Positions 9,743 to 23,281 of a DNA stretch of 64,000 nucleotides are shown here, one piece after another. A program made the translations under genes and the position numbers. The notes beneath the pieces are model-generated. The model was not told where the DNA came from. It saw only the letters and a list, made by a program, of their open reading frames with translations, and made no database searches. The stretch is from Astragalus membranaceus (taxonomy: Eukaryota > Streptophyta > Magnoliopsida > Fabales > Fabaceae): contig CM076848.1 in NCBI GenBank assembly GCA_039519185.1, positions 188,912,628 through 188,976,627 of the forward strand, given 5' to 3'. Position 1 is the stretch's first letter. Every line of letters starts with the position of its first letter.

Positions 9743-11290
9743 AGAGCTTCACCTCTCATTTAAGTGGAAGTATGTCCTGTACATACAATTCCACTTCATG
9801 TATTGCCATCCACTTCTATTTTTTATTCTTAATAATCTGAATCTGAACAATTCCATGCAGGCATGGGAAGGTGAAAGTTAACTTGCAGTGATATTGTTCA
9901 CTCCAATGGTTATATTCACTTGTGATGGCAACCTCGGAGCCGTCAGTGACTATTTCAGGAGTCATGAAGGTGGGAGTGATGGAGACACCACGATCGGGGA
10001 TGGAAGACCGATCGATAAGTTAGGAAGACGCCACAACCAGCTATGGAGGTTCCGGTTGATAAGTCGGCATGAATTGTCTTTACTTTTATACATGAATTGT
10101 CTTTGCTTTTATATCAATATCTCCAATTTGGTACTTTTATGATACATTGTTGTATCTCTACTGCATTTTCAATCATTTGATTTGTTTGACTGGTGTTGAA
10201 AAATAGCATAATTTGTTTGTGGTGCTAGCAAAATGGATTTGCCTGTAATCACTAAGGCTTTCACAACGTGAACTATGATGGATGTCTTTCCTTCTAGGCA
10301 TCCCCAATATAAGTACATAATATTGAAGAAGTTCTATGAGAGTAGGTATATTTGACCTCCTTTTTTATGCCAATTTTTTTAAGCAAACCTCACCTAGGCA
10401 CAAATTAGGCTAATAAACTAGACACTAATTAGATTACTAATGTTTTGGATCCCATCCCAGTTGTTTAATTGTTCTTTTCTTCCATGACATATTGCTTTAA
10501 TTTGTAGGATGATGGCACATATTTGTTAGCTGTACTAAATAGAACTTTCACACAGGGTTTGATACTACAAATCTGTAACTCTTACTTACCCATCACATAG
10601 TTCCAATGGTTCAGTTTATCTTTGAAGTCCAATTTGGTTTCTAAAAGTGTAATATAGATTGATCATATCTTTTATCTAATCTATTGTTATAGTGGGAATC
10701 TATAAGTCAATGTATGACGGTGATTCTATAGTGTATATCATTCCCTCTTCTATAATTAATGGTTGTTAGTTTTGTTCAAAGTATGTAGCTGTCATGGTTC
10801 ATGTCTATAAATCAGTAGTCATTTCAGGAATTCGCATTTTCTATCACATGGTAAGTAAGTTCTATAATCGATTGTTCTGGCCTCTCAGTCAATGCATCAT
10901 GGTGCTTATGAAGTGCATGTGAACACCTGTTCTTTGATTGATTGATAACGTCAACCTTTTGATCAAACCATTCAACCTTACTAAAATATTTATGTTTCTT
11001 GACTTTGAACTCTTTTCTGAACTCTTTATGGTTTATAAGTGTTGAACCATTATCTTTTTGGTCTTTCTTCACTTTTTCTTCATCCTCTAATTCTACAATT
11101 TTGGCCTTACAAATACAACTTTTACCTTGTGCAACAGTTCATATTACTTGGGTTGGTTGTTGTAGTCATATGTAAAACCAATGTTGAGGTGGAAAATCAA
11201 AATGAGAATAATATATGGTGTGGTGGTAGCAAGCAGAAAGTGGGTATTGTGAATCATGCAGCATCAAATGTAAAATTTAAAGGCAAACTT
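9743..11290. other. Unassigned stretch
   Basis: No convincing coding segment. Short open stretches (for example at 9888-10142 and 10824-11072) have no recognisable domain. Confidence 0.35.
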
Positions 11291-11299
11291 ACACGTGAT

Positions 11300-12499
11300 C
11301 ACTAAAATAAAACATAAAACCCAGAAGACACAAAATCTTCAGCATCCAAATGAAGAACAACGATTTCCAGAAACCCAGAAAACACAAAACCCAGAAACCC
11401 AAATGAAGAACAACGATTTCCAGCAACACCAACACCAACATCAAACGAAGAACAACGATTTCCAGCATCCAACATCTTCAAACCCAGATTTGTTTTGAAG
11501 AACGATGGGTTTTTTGAATCTCAGATTCGTTTTGAAGAAAAAGATTCAGATCTTAAAACTTTAAACGATTCAGATCTGAAGTTTAAAACTTAAAACGAAA
11601 GAAGATGGGTTACTGAAGTTTGCAAGAGATCTGATCGCAAATCTGGGTTTCTGATTGTTGATGGTGGTGGTTCTGTTCTTCGTTTAATGAAGATGGGCTT
11701 CTTCAGTTTCTGTTCTTCCAGATCTGTTCTTCGTATAAAAAATATAGGGGACCAAACTGAAACTAAAAGAAAACGTAGAGGACCAAACTGAAACTAAATT
11801 GAAAAATTAAACCCAGGAGAGAAGAAGAAAAACGAAACCCAGGAGAGAAGAAGAATGATGATTCAGGGTTTCGTTTTTCTGGTTTCATTTCTTCAATTCG
11901 TTTTTTGGGTTTTTTCCTTCGTTTCTTCAATTTGTTTTTCTTTCGTTTTTTGGGTTTTCGAAACAGAGTCAGAAGCAAAAATGAATCTGGTTCTGGGTTT
12001 AGGGGGTAAGACGGAGAGTCAGATCTGTGTTTATTGAAGAAGATGAAGTAGAGGGTAAGAAGAGATATTGTTGTTGTTGTTGTTGAAGAAATATTGTTGT
12101 TGTTGAAGATGAAGAAGAGATGTTCTAGAAAGTGTTGAAGAATTGTTGTTGTTATTTGTTTTTGTTATTTGTTATTGTTGAAGAATTATTTGTTGTTCTG
12201 GAAAGTGTTGAAGAATTGTTGAAAATCTTCAATTTAGTGTTTTTCTGTTTTAATTTAATTTGGTTTTTTGTTTTGTTTTAATTTTAAAAGCCACATCATT
12301 TAATGAATTGCCACGTCATACATGACACTTAAGACGCCACGTCAGCAGTTAACTGCCAGGCGTCTGTTAGAAAAAACTAACGACAGAGACCAAAATGAAA
12401 CGAAAATGAAATATAAATGACCAAAACGGACCAAAAAAAAGATAAAGGACAAAAGTGAAACCAACAGCAAAGATAAATGACCAAAACTGATATTTAGCC
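11300..12499. mobile_element. MULE-like element remnant with one recognisable terminus
   Basis: The right end (about 12340-12499), read in reverse, matches the terminal inverted repeat of the complete MULE at 49783-50848: it starts ggctaaatatcagttttggt and continues through ggtttcact, ggtccgttttggtc and ctaacagacgcc. The interior has repeated Gln/Asn-coding simple sequence (aacgatttccagca) and TTG repeats. No matching left terminus or target duplication was found. It is an older, truncated or rearranged family member. Confidence 0.55.
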
Positions 12500-13555
12500 T
12501 TTTTAAAATTATGCAATGAAACTAAAAAACATTATGCAATGAAGTAACTGAACAAATCAGGAGTGAATATTATATAGTCATTGCTTCCATAATCAGAAAG
12601 GACTTAAACTTCAAAATGAATTTGACAAGATAACAATCACAAATTGAAAGCAACTTGTCACATATACATGCATTAGAGCTCCACACATGCACTTGCAGAC
12701 ATGAACACAATTATTACAAAGAGGGAAGCTTACTCTTCTTCCAAAACACCAATGATATTTCTCTTTTAGTTCTTTCATTAGTGTTAATTGGTGATTGAGT
12801 TGTACAGAGTCAATAATCTAATCAAGTCTACCATCAAGATTTGTGAGTGTTTGGTTTCACCGTAATTGCCTTCTATTCCTAATTGACTAGAAGTCATAAA
12901 AAGTAACATTTGCGTTGTGATATATTGTGTCTAAGTATTACTTAGGGTGTCTCCAGAAACTAAGTTGTAATATTCGTTATGTATCGATAGATGACTCATT
13001 CACATATGGCAATGCAAATAAGAAAACAAGTCAGTAAACATATGGCTCTCTGAAACATCTATATGTTTTCATCACTTGACTCATGCTACTATATTTTCCC
13101 TTATTTGAATTCTATATGAACAAACATACAAGACACGTAACAAACCTAACAATTATTAAGAGTAGAAAAGAAGTTTATAAATGATATATGAGCAGGAAGC
13201 AATAAAAGAGAATTGATAGATGATTGATACCTCTTCACCCTTCTTGATAAGCCCTACTCTTTTGATGTTCGTTCAGCCGCACACAAAATTTCAATGCATT
13301 GCCACCACAAGTAACTTCAGTAGGTCCACCAAATCCACAACAAAAGAATAATATCAACACAACAACAATCTAGTGAAAGCTATTAAACATACAAATTACA
13401 GCAGTGCTATTTTGTCTCAAAGTTAAGCTAAAATAATCAACTATTCAAATTAGGAGAAGCATACTCCCCATAAGGTTATCCACACACACAACATATGTCT
13501 ATTATGCAGTAACAAAGAACCTGGTGGCATACTTCAGGATTTAGGATTTCAATAT
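12500..13555. other. Unassigned stretch
   Basis: No coding similarity recognised on either strand. Confidence 0.35.
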
Positions 13556-13559
13556 TTGA

Positions 13560-13925
13560 GGACAGTACTCCCGGAGAAGTGCAAAGTGTGCAACTGCTCT
13601 CTCGATCCTATCTTCCATGGTCAGCGGACCAATATCCTCAGCTCCAGAGGGTTGCTCTCTCTGGAGGCGGAGGCAGAGCCGGAGTGAGATGGGAAACGGA
13701 CACCTTTAAGTACCATGGTAAGTAATTCTCATTGCAGTCACCCGACACGAAGGTCTGTCTAGAAGATCTCCTGAAACTCCGCGCCGGGGCAGGGTAGAAC
13801 GACCAGAGCTGTAAAATCTCCTCTGTAGGTGGACGTGAGGCACCAACCAAAATGGGCGGATCAGGGATCTACCGGACGTATCCAAGCTGCCAACGATCCC
13901 TATCTGTCAATACCCCGTTTTGAGG
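13560..13925 (-). pseudogene. Plant mobile domain (MAIN-like) fragment
   Basis: Reverse-strand frames give a C-terminal plant-mobile-domain signature in pieces: WQLGYVR near 13885, VGASRPPTEEI near 13840, FVSGDCNENYLPWYLKVS near 13700-13760, and EDIGPLTMEDRIERA near 13600. The pieces lie in different frames, so at least two frameshifts are present. The order matches the end of MAIN-like / PP7-long-form-associated proteins, often carried by MULEs in plants. A better-preserved forward copy is at 39.4-40.7 kb. Confidence 0.45.
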
Positions 13926-14049
13926 TGTTTCCAGAAATCCAAAATTCACTTCCGCAATTATCTTATATGGGGTGTTTTTGAAAAGTTTATAAAAAATGCC
14001 TTCCGAAAAGCTTAAGGAAAAAATCTGACATTTTTCGGAATGCTTTTGG

Positions 14050-14110
14050 TTTTTAATTGTTTTTAAGGGTATTTGACCAAAATATCCTTAAAAATACCCT
14101 TAAAAACAAA
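14050..14110. repeat. Short inverted repeat (hairpin)
   Basis: gtttttaagggta and its complement tacccttaaaaac surround a ~25-base spacer that is itself partly palindromic. It may be the terminus of a small element. Confidence 0.6.
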
Positions 14111-14212
14111 ACATATGTATGTAACTCAGAATAGGACACAAAGCACGCAAGACAACCCTAGATCCCTTTCGTCGGCGCTCGGTTGCACATTGCTCTTTCC
14201 GTCACCAGTTGT

Positions 14213-14302
14213 GTTATTTGGACCAACTTTGGAACCAACTTTTGAACCAATATACTGATACCTACATATACATATACGGTGGGCCCAATTTTATTTTACT
14301 TT
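14213..14302 (+). repeat. Left inverted terminal-like sequence
   Basis: Pairs with 24971-25062 in inverse orientation. It includes ccgtgggccca-like sequence (tacggtgggccca) just upstream of the transposase leader. Confidence 0.6.
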
Positions 14303-14379
14303 CTAGTTTTATAATAAAAACATTGTTTTGTTAAAAATTGAAAATCTTTGACCACCGTAACCAAAAAAAAAACATCACC

Positions 14380-15870
14380 AAATTCATTCTTTCTCTACTT
14401 GCACTCACAGGCTCTCTCCGTCGAATCCTACCGTCCACCGCCGTCGCCCGCCTTACTCCGCCTTTTTACTGTGGTCCAGTGCGACGAAGATAGCTCTTCT
14501 TTCTCTCTCTACTTGCGCGTTTGTCTGCTCCGTCCGTGTCTCCATTTGCGTCTCTGTCGCTCTCCGCCGTAGCTTGCTGGTTTTTCTCCTGTTCTCAGCC
14601 GCCAGGTTCTTGTACTCAGGTAATTTATATGTTTTTCGTTAGTTTGTCCTATTTGAGTGATTGTAAAAACCCTAAATGTCCCAAATTGTTTTTGAAAAAT
14701 CAAAACTCTGTTACAGCTTTGTGGATCATGTAATGTGAAACTCAAAACAATTCTATTACACTAGCTCTTTCTTTATCTCTTCACCTTTCAGAAATGAACT
14801 TGTGTGGTTAGGATTTTTGTTTGTTTTCATAAAACAAACCCTAATAATTGATTTTCCCCCAAATTCGAATTTGCCCCAAAATTATTTTCATTGTGCAGTG
14901 AATCTGTCCCTAATTGATTTCTAAGATTAAAACAGTTGGGCCAGTGTCATTTCCTTTCTATTCATCACATGAGTTGAAATATCATTATGTTTTTAGGGGG
15001 TATTGTTGAGTTGTTTTGGTGGGTTGCTGGATTTCACTATATTGTTGAGTTGTTGATTGGTTGAAATATTAAAGGATTACACGAAGTAGCTGCAAAGAGG
15101 CAAGTGAACCTTGATCTAATAACCAGCTGAACAATTGTTCTGTTTATGAGGAAAAGCAGCTTCCCATTGTTGTTCATAAAAATGGAAAAACCATACACTT
15201 GCTTATTGTTAACAAAGATGAAATTAATTCAAAATTAGTTAATGCCCCATAGAGAGTAGTCTTTGATGAAATTTCCCCAATAACTTTCTAGTTGGTGCAC
15301 TACACTGATGAAAAGCAGGTTATTATTTGTTTATATGCTCACCCGAGTCTGTGACTAATGTAACTTCAATTTTTTTGAAAGAGTATATGAATTGAATATA
15401 ACATTCATATATAATTGCTCTCAGAGTGTAGTTATAATTTATTTATTCTAAATTTAGTTTCTAATGTATAATTTGGTGGTTCACCGTTTAACCTCTTGTT
15501 GATGGTAATTGCTATCTTTTACCATGTTAATCTTAGCTTTTCTATAGTGTTAATTGTGGTGATTAGAAAATGAGTCAGTGCTTCCAATTTTTGATGGCAA
15601 TGAGATTCTTTTGTTTTTTAATTCACCTGTCATTTTTCTGTTGATTAATATTTGCTGTTGTGGGATCACAACATTTGCTTCTATTATACTGTGATAAATA
15701 ACAAATACTATTATTTAATTGACTAATACTATTATTTATAGGGAAAGTGTGAATTGCGTGACAAAATATTTACTAATTTGCCATTGTTGAATTGGTGGAC
15801 TCAAATATAATATTTACTAATTTGCCATTGCTGAAAAAACAAATATACATAATTGATTTTTATTGCGCAG
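14380..15870 (+). promoter_or_regulatory. Leader exon and intron of the FAR1-like gene
   Basis: The CT/CCG-rich 14380-14619 block looks like a plant 5' untranslated exon. It ends in ctcag|gtaatttat, a good donor. An AT-rich 1.25-kb intron ends at tattgcgcag (15861-15870), 35 bp before the start codon. Exon limits are inferred from splice-like sequence only. Confidence 0.5.
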
Positions 15871-15904
15871 TACCGGTGTAACACACACATATATCTGGAA
15901 ATCC

Positions 15905-18867
15905 ATGGATAGTGCGGATGGTGAGGGCATAACAGTTGACGACTCCAACGATGACGTTGCACGTTGGGAGCCTGCAATTGGGATGTGTTTTGCTTCATTG
16001 GATGATGGGAAATCATTTTATGGTGAGTATGCATTAAGAAAAGGTTTTGGATGGAAAACTAGAACATCAATAAAGGGAAACGATGGGGAGATCAACTATG
16101 TAAATCTTGCATGCTCGAGAGAGGGGAATAGGTCGAAGATGTCAAAAATTCCATGTTCATTGAAGACACTTCCGACTAAGGTCAGCAATTGTCCTGCCAG
16201 GTTAGCTTTGAAGTTACGAACAGATGGATTATGGGAAATCAAAAAATTTGAAGGTGAGCATTGTCACGAGATGAGCCCCACTAAGGCAAGGTTGTTTAGG
16301 GTTAATAAGAAAATAAATCTGCGTGTGAAGAGAACAATCCAAATCAATGATGAAGCGGGAGTCAGGATCAACAAAACTTTCCAATCTCTTGTTACAGATG
16401 CGGGAGGGCATGCAAATATACCGTTTTGTGAAAGGGACGTGAGGAATTATGTCAACAAGGAAAGGCGTTCAATTGGAAAAGGAGGTGATGGGAAGGCATT
16501 GATTAGTTACTTTTATCAAATGAGGGAACAAAATTCGAAATTCTTCTATGAACTTGATTTGGATGATGGTTTTCACGTCAGGAATGTCTTTTGGGCCGAC
16601 CCAAGAAGTAGAGCTGCTTATGAATATTTTGGAGATGTGGTGACATTTGATACAACATATTTGACCAATAAATATGACATGCCTTTTGCTGCGTTTGTAG
16701 GTGTGAATCACCATGGTCAATCAACATTACTTGGGTGTGGTCTAGTTTCCGGAGAAGACACGGGGTCATTTGTGTGGCTTTTCCAATCATGGCTTCGTTG
16801 CATGCTAGGAAAGGCCCCTGTTGGTATTGTCACTGACCAATGCACGGCTATGAAAAATGCCATTGAGTTGGTCTTCCCTATGACTCTTCATAGGTGGTGT
16901 TTATGGCATATCATGAAAAAAATACCAGAAAAACTCAGTGGATTTGGTGAATATCACAAGATAAAGGCAGCAATGAAACAGGCGGTTTATGATACTTACA
17001 CAGAAGCTGATTTTGAAGATAAGTGGTGTTCATTCGTAGACAAATTTGAGCTTCAAAACAATGAATGGTTAAGTGGTTTGTATAAGGAGCGGCATAGATG
17101 GGCACCCACATTGTTAAGGAAATATTTCTGGGCGGGCATGTCAACAACACAACGCAGTGAAAGCATACATGCTTTCTTTGATGGATATATCAATTCAACA
17201 ACAACTCTTGGTCAATTTGTAAAACAATATGACAATGCTCTCAAAAATAGAGCAGAAAAAGAATTTGAAGCCGATTTTCAATCAATGGATACAATAATTC
17301 CTTGTGGGTCAACATCGTCAATCGAAATGCAGTTCCAATGTGATTACACACATGCAAAATTTAAGGAGGTTCAAGCTGAATTTAGAGGTAAAATGAATTG
17401 TGTCCCCTCCTTGGTGACATTGGAGGGTTGTGTTGCTAATTATAATGTGTTGGAGGAGATGTTGGTTGGAGATAGACAAAAAGAGCGCTACCTAAAAGTT
17501 GTGTTCAATCGTGACAACCATGATGTCAATTGTGAATGCTTGTTGTTTGAGTTTAGAGGAATTTTGTGTCGACATGTACTATGTGTGTGTGCTCAAGAGA
17601 GGGTTACAAATGTCCCAGAGAAGTATGTTTTGCCTAGATGGAAGAAAAATATAAAAAGGAAGCATGCATATATTAATATCAGTTATGGTGTGAAGCAATT
17701 GAAGCCACAAATGGATAGGTTTGAGAAATTGTGCAAGTATTTCTATGAGGTTGCTGAAACAGCTGCGGAGTCAGAATATGCCACAAAAGCATTGGATGAG
17801 CTTTTGCATCAATTTAATTCTGATATGCCAAACATGGATCCTACAATGGAGGGCATTAAAGCCAAATTGTTGAATGTCTCATCAATCCCAAACAGTGTCC
17901 CTACGTGCCACAGTCCAGTGAGGGTCAAACGTAAAGGTCGTCCTCCAACAAAGAGAAAAATATCTAAAGTTGATAAAGTTGTTAAAAATTCAATGATGAA
18001 GCGACCCAAGCGAGCTAATGACCATCACAATGTCGAGGTTTGTCTTGTTTTTTTAACAAATAATGTATTTACCATGAAACTCCATATGAAATGCATTTTA
18101 CTGTTTTTTGTATAATGTGTAGGGGGCAAATATTGGAACGGTGGGTCATCAAATCAATGGTGACGTTTGTGTTGAATCAACTCTTGATGTTATGACAAAT
18201 GGAGATGTGACAGATGCAACTACTTTGGTTCGTGCCCATTTTAAGATTGTAATAAATATGTAGAGTTTCTAGGTTTCTATTTGTTGATGGACTAATTTGA
18301 TCCGTTTGAAATTTTTCGGCAAATTTGTGTACTAGTATTGGGTTTCAGATGTAACTTTATGTCAAGAATTTCTAGATTTATTGTTAGGACATTGGGTTGT
18401 CTTAATTTATAACTCGTGGAGAGTTGTTGGATGCAAACAATGTGGAGAAATTTGTATCACATGATTGTGCCAAGTCCAACTAATTTGTACCGTTTTCAAA
18501 ATTTTGCAATTGTGTCAGAAAGTCATCTTACATATATTTAACTTATTTAACAATTCCTCTATACAGTCAGGGAGTCTATATATAAGTACAGATGCTGGAG
18601 TGTCGAATTTCACAGACAACCGTTTGGGAACCCAATGTCCAACCCTTGGACAACCAACTTATTTGGGATTGGGCAATGACATAAGCAACAATTTTTGTTC
18701 GTCTTCACAGGCACGTAAACCGAATTTCAGTCATTTGTTTAGTTTTATTTTCATGTTGCTAAACAAGTTGTTTTCAACAGATTGGAGGTGGTATTCCATT
18801 CTTGCAACTTATGGCAAACATGGAAATAGACTTCGGTGGATTGTCACAATTGTCTACAAATCCGTGA
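15905..18867 (+). CDS. FAR1/FHY3-family (MURA-like) transposase
   Basis: The ATG at 15905 (MDSADGEG) is the first in frame. The main exon is open to 18037 (711 codons) and, unspliced, would stop at 18115. Domains: FAR1-type DNA-binding C2H2/WRKY-GCM1 fold (~26-125, ending GEHCHEM); MULE DDE transposase domain with FDTTY (~247), VTDQC (~309) and a late Glu in RSESIHAFF (~417); SWIM zinc finger CEC...CRH (~543-560). It then has a basic tail RKGRPPTKRK. Likely later exons: 18123-~18227 (GANIGTVGHQ, phase 0), ~18567-18710 (SGSLYISTDAGVSNFTDN, possible GC donor) and 18781-18867 (IGGGIPFLQLM, stop TGA). Role: either an active MULE transposase or a domesticated FAR1-related nuclear DNA-binding protein. 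The position inside inverted ends favours a transposase. The frame is intact. Confidence 0.85.
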
Positions 18868-19280
18868 ATTTTTTACCTACAAGAAAATCATGGGCATATT
18901 AAACTTTTTGGGATTATGTGGCATGAAAGCGTCATTGGATACTACGTGGACATGAGGTTAATAGTGACCTATGACATACTAAACTTTTTGAGAACTATTT
19001 TGTTGTAACTAAACTTATATGTTTATTTTGAACGGTATTGGTGTAAATGGTGTAAATGCCTTACCATAATAGTAAATGATGTAAATGCGTCACATTTGAT
19101 GTAAATGTCACTAGGTTGATATTTTGCTACATGTTGTATAGACATGGTGTAACCTCTCAAGCTTATCTATATTATTAAATATTGTACAACATTTGGTGTC
19201 CTAAGGTTGGTATTTGTCTGAAAATAACAGGTTGGTATTTCAGTCAGAAGAAAAATATAACCATTACCCCCTTCATCATT
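18868..19280. other. 3' flank of the transposase gene
   Basis: Probable 3' untranslated/noncoding sequence with scattered tgtaaatg repeats (19048-19105). No coding signal. Confidence 0.4.
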
Positions 19281-19885
19281 GTAAATGTTTCTATCAGATC
19301 ACCAAGTCACCTAGACAAATACCCAACTTTTTTATAAAAATAACCAACCAGCATTTTCATCTTTTCCCTGTGAGACTCGCCATGAGATTACAATTGGATA
19401 CTAAATTCGTGGTTTGGGACCTATAAATGTAATCATAAGGGCATGTGTTGTTGAAAGGACATCTAATTGTAAATGTTTCTATCAGATCACCAAGTCACCT
19501 AGACAAATACCCAACTTTTTCATAAAAATAACCAACCTGTATTTTCATCTTTTCCCTATGAGACTCGCCATGAGATTACAATTGGATACTAAATTCGTGG
19601 TTTGTGACCTATAAATGTAATCATAAGGTCATGTGTTGTTGAAATGATATCTAATTGTAAATGTTTCTATCAGATCACCAAGTCACCTAGACAAATACCC
19701 AACTTTTTCATAAAAATAACCAACCTGTATTTTCATCTTTTCCCTGTGAGACTCGCCATGAGATTACAATTGGATACTAAATTCGTGGTTTGGGGGGGCC
19801 TATAAATGTAATCATAAGGTCATGTGTTGTTGAAATGACATCTAATTGTAAATGTTTTTATCACATCACCAAGTCACCTAGATAT
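19281..19885. repeat. Satellite A: 188-bp tandem repeat
   Basis: Unit starts gtaaatgtttctatcagatc at 19281, 19469, 19657 and 19848 (periods 188, 188, 191). There are three full units and a partial fourth that runs into satellite B. Units are nearly identical; the third carries a small ggg insertion. Confidence 0.9.
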
Positions 19886-21305
19886 ATTACAAAGATACCT
19901 ACCCCAACAGTCTTTTCCCATCATTAGAACTGCCAAGACACTTTACCAATATATACACAGAATTACCCAACTTTTATAACTAACTAACCAACCCACTTTA
20001 GTCCCAAGGCATTGGGGAATATCACTGTGCACTCATGAGGGATGCCAAATGGGAATATTATGAACCCACCTACCCCAACAGTCTTGTCCCGTCTTTAGAA
20101 CTGCCAAGACACTTTACCAATATATACACAGAATTACCCAACTTTTATAACTAACTAACCAACCCACTTTAGTCCCAAGGCATTGGGGAATATCACTATG
20201 CACTCATGTGGGATGCCAAATGGGGATATTATGAACCCAAATATGTCACAAAGATGCCTACCCCAACAGTCTTGTCCCATAATTAGAACTGCCAAGACAC
20301 TTTACCAATATATACACAGAATTCCCCAACTTTTATAACTAACTAACCAACCCACTTTAGTCCCAAGGCATTGGGGAATATCACTGTGCATTCATGAGGG
20401 ATGCCAAATGGGGACATTATGAACCCAGATATGTCACAAAGATGCCTACCCCAACAGTCTTGTCTCATCATTAGAACTGCCAAGACACTTTACCAATATA
20501 TACACAGAATTACCCAACTTTTATAACTAACTAACCAACCCACTTTAGTCCCAAGGCATTGGGGAATATCACTGTGCACTAATGAGGGATGCCAAATTAT
20601 GAACCCAGATATGTCACAAAGATGCCTACCCCAACAGTCTTGTCTCATCATTAGAACTGCCAAGACACTTTACCAATATATACACAGAATTACCCAACTT
20701 TTATAACTAACTAACCAACCCACTTTAGTCCCAAGGCATTGGGGAATATCAATGTGCACTCATGAGGGATGCCAAATGGGGATATTATGAACCCAGATAT
20801 GTCACAAAGATGCCTACCCCAACAGTCTTGTCTCATCATTAGAACTGCCAAGACACTTTACCAATATATACACAGAATTACCCAACTTTTATAACTAACT
20901 AACCAACCCACTTTAGTCCCAAGGCATTGGGGAATATCAATGTGCACTCATGAGGGATGCCAAATGGGGATATTATGAACCCAAATATGTCACAAAGATG
21001 CCTACCCCAACAGTCTTGTCCCATAATTAGAACTGCCAAGACACTTTACCAATATATACACAGAATTACCCAAGTTTTATAACTAACTAACCAACCCACT
21101 TTAGTCGCAAGGCATTGGGGAATATCACTGTGCACTCATGAGGGATGCCAAATGAGGACATTATGAACCTAGATATGTCACAAAGATGCCTACCCTAACA
21201 GTCTTGTCTCATCATTATAACTGCCAAGATACTTTACCAATATATACACAAGATTACCCAAGTTCTATAGCTAACTAACCAACCCATTTTAGTCTCAAGA
21301 TACTT
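19886..21305. repeat. Satellite B: ~188-bp tandem repeat, about 8 units
   Basis: The motif cctaccccaacagtctt recurs at 19898, 20069, 20257, 20445, 20625, 20813, 21001 and 21189 (as cctaccctaacagtc). Most periods are 188 bp; one is 171 and one 180. Identity is high in the middle and falls at the edges. Shared tacccaactttt / taaccaacc segments suggest a common origin with satellite A. Confidence 0.9.
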
Positions 21306-23075
21306 TAAGGGCCTGTCATATAGTGGTTATAAGGGGTTCAAACACTGTCACCTAATAATTTGATACTTGGCAAACAAAAAACGTATTAAAAAGTATTAAC
21401 ATAATTTTAATAACACTAAATGTCATCAAAAGGATGATTAAACCAATCACAAGACACATTTGGATCAAACTTACAAATATTTTACCACTTTCCACAATAT
21501 CATTTCCAGGAACAACGTAAATCCAATCGCAAATTACATAAGAATAGAAGATACAACTGATTCCTTTTAAACATGTGTCTTACACGCAACATTGATACAA
21601 TCATATTTGTCCAATAATGGCACAAAGTTGATGCCTTACAAAAAACAAAATATAGCTTAGGACACATAACACCAATATGATAAATCATTGATGCATCCAC
21701 AAGTAACTTCAGCCTTTGGTTATTATCCGGATGAAGTACCCATTGGCAGACTATATGTCGTCAAAATTTACCAACAAGTTGGACCTGAATCAACACAAGT
21801 AAATACTGAATAAGCACATTTTAGTTCAATCTCATATTAACAATTGTTCCCATTACTGTGAATTTAAATCATGAAAAAACCAAAGTTACCTATATTCCAA
21901 AGAGAGTGAACATAGTATAGCTCCAAGCACTTCTTCACACCATCCCACATCAGTGCGTATATTCCAGAGAGATTGAACGAATAATGGTTACTTTACTTGT
22001 TTTAGAATCAAATATTAATGTTTCTTTCGGGAAAAGAGGGTAATCGTTTTTGCCTGAAACAGAATATATATTCTATGTGCATAATTAGTTTCAAGTTTGA
22101 ATAGTGGTAGCACAACTTGGTCCTCCAGGTTAGGTTACTGTGACTTGAAAGTTATGATCCACTAAGACATTGAATAATAAATGGGCATCCAACAATTTAC
22201 CTGTGATGACAACCTTATCATCAGCTTAAAAAGCCAAGGTATACAAGTCCGTGAAAATAAGGATAATAGAACCAAAAACACAACCAAAGTCATTAACCTG
22301 GGAAAGAAAGAATGTCAGAACATGCCTTGGGAGATACTACACCAATGTACATGAAAAGAAAGATGTAAACTCAAATCATTAATTGTTGTAAATGCACATA
22401 TTCCTCACAACACATTAATTACATGTACTCGTCCATTTACATCACCAACACAATGGATAATGCAAATTCATATGTACTTTCAAATCTGTGAATGGAGTTA
22501 TCTTCAAATGATTGCAAATTGCTACTGCAACAATCAATTGTTATTGTTTCTTTTGTTCTGTTTTTATTTCTTAAGTCATATCTTTGACTAATTACTTGTT
22601 TATTACTATTATGGATCATAACTCACTCATTTAGTACCAACTCATATAAGTTAAGTCAAGTCAATTTGTATTGTTCTTATGACTTCTAGTTGCTTTAGTT
22701 AAAGGTTGTTGGGACTGACCAACCCGATAGTAGCTAATTTACTAAATTTTACTACATAAAGGCAAATGGGCGATATATTAAATTTCAAAAGGATGATTCT
22801 TTGCACAGTTGCCTCCTTCCATAACCACATCAAAACAAGTTGCACCTTCAATACCGGCCCTTCCGGTGCTACAAAATCTAGCACATCAAATTTTTTTCTT
22901 TAATAACCTTCTCATTTATAATGATAGCAATACACATTTCTTTTAACTTAGAAAACTAATTTAAACTACAAAATAACGAAACCGTAATTTTATTAAAAGA
23001 TATAAGAGAAGTTTGGTCATGAACAATAATAACACAACAAGTCAGAACCAAGCAAATAGAGATAGCATGACTCAC
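21306..23075. other. Unassigned stretch inside the putative MULE
   Basis: No domain recognised on either strand. Short minus-strand frames (21500-21700, 22699-22884) may be decayed exons linked to the lipase fragment but match nothing I recognise. Confidence 0.35.
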
Positions 23076-23281
23076 CCCATTGATGAATCAAAAACCCCAT
23101 GTTGAAGATAAACAGCTTTTCTTGCATCTTTTCTGTCAAATCAGATTACAGGCATTATATTTGACACTAGAAACTGCAAAAGGGCCACCTTTTTCAAAAG
23201 AAAATATTTTACCTCGGTATTCTTTCCAAAAGAAGAACATATCCATCAGCAGTGATCACACGAATAGCTTCGTATGGATAT
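23076..23281 (-). pseudogene. AB-hydrolase lipase fragment (two exons)
   Basis: Minus-strand exon 23213-23281 encodes YEAIRVITADGYVLLLER followed by IPR. It is flanked by a tgacag acceptor and a gtaaaa donor. Exon 23076-23132 encodes KDARKAVYLQHGVFDSSMG with a tgacag acceptor and gtgagt donor. Splicing keeps phase (CCG AG|A AAA). The sequence matches the start of the alpha/beta-hydrolase region of plant AB-hydrolase-associated (triacylglycerol/MPL1-type) lipases. The following exons (nucleophile GHSLGG and catalytic His) were not found, so this is a fragment. It lies inside the inverted ends of the putative MULE, suggesting gene capture. Confidence 0.65.

Noticed and set aside
11763..11978. 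Lys-rich minus-strand frame near 11.8 kb
   Set aside because: Low-complexity translation of gaagaa repeats in a MULE-like remnant.
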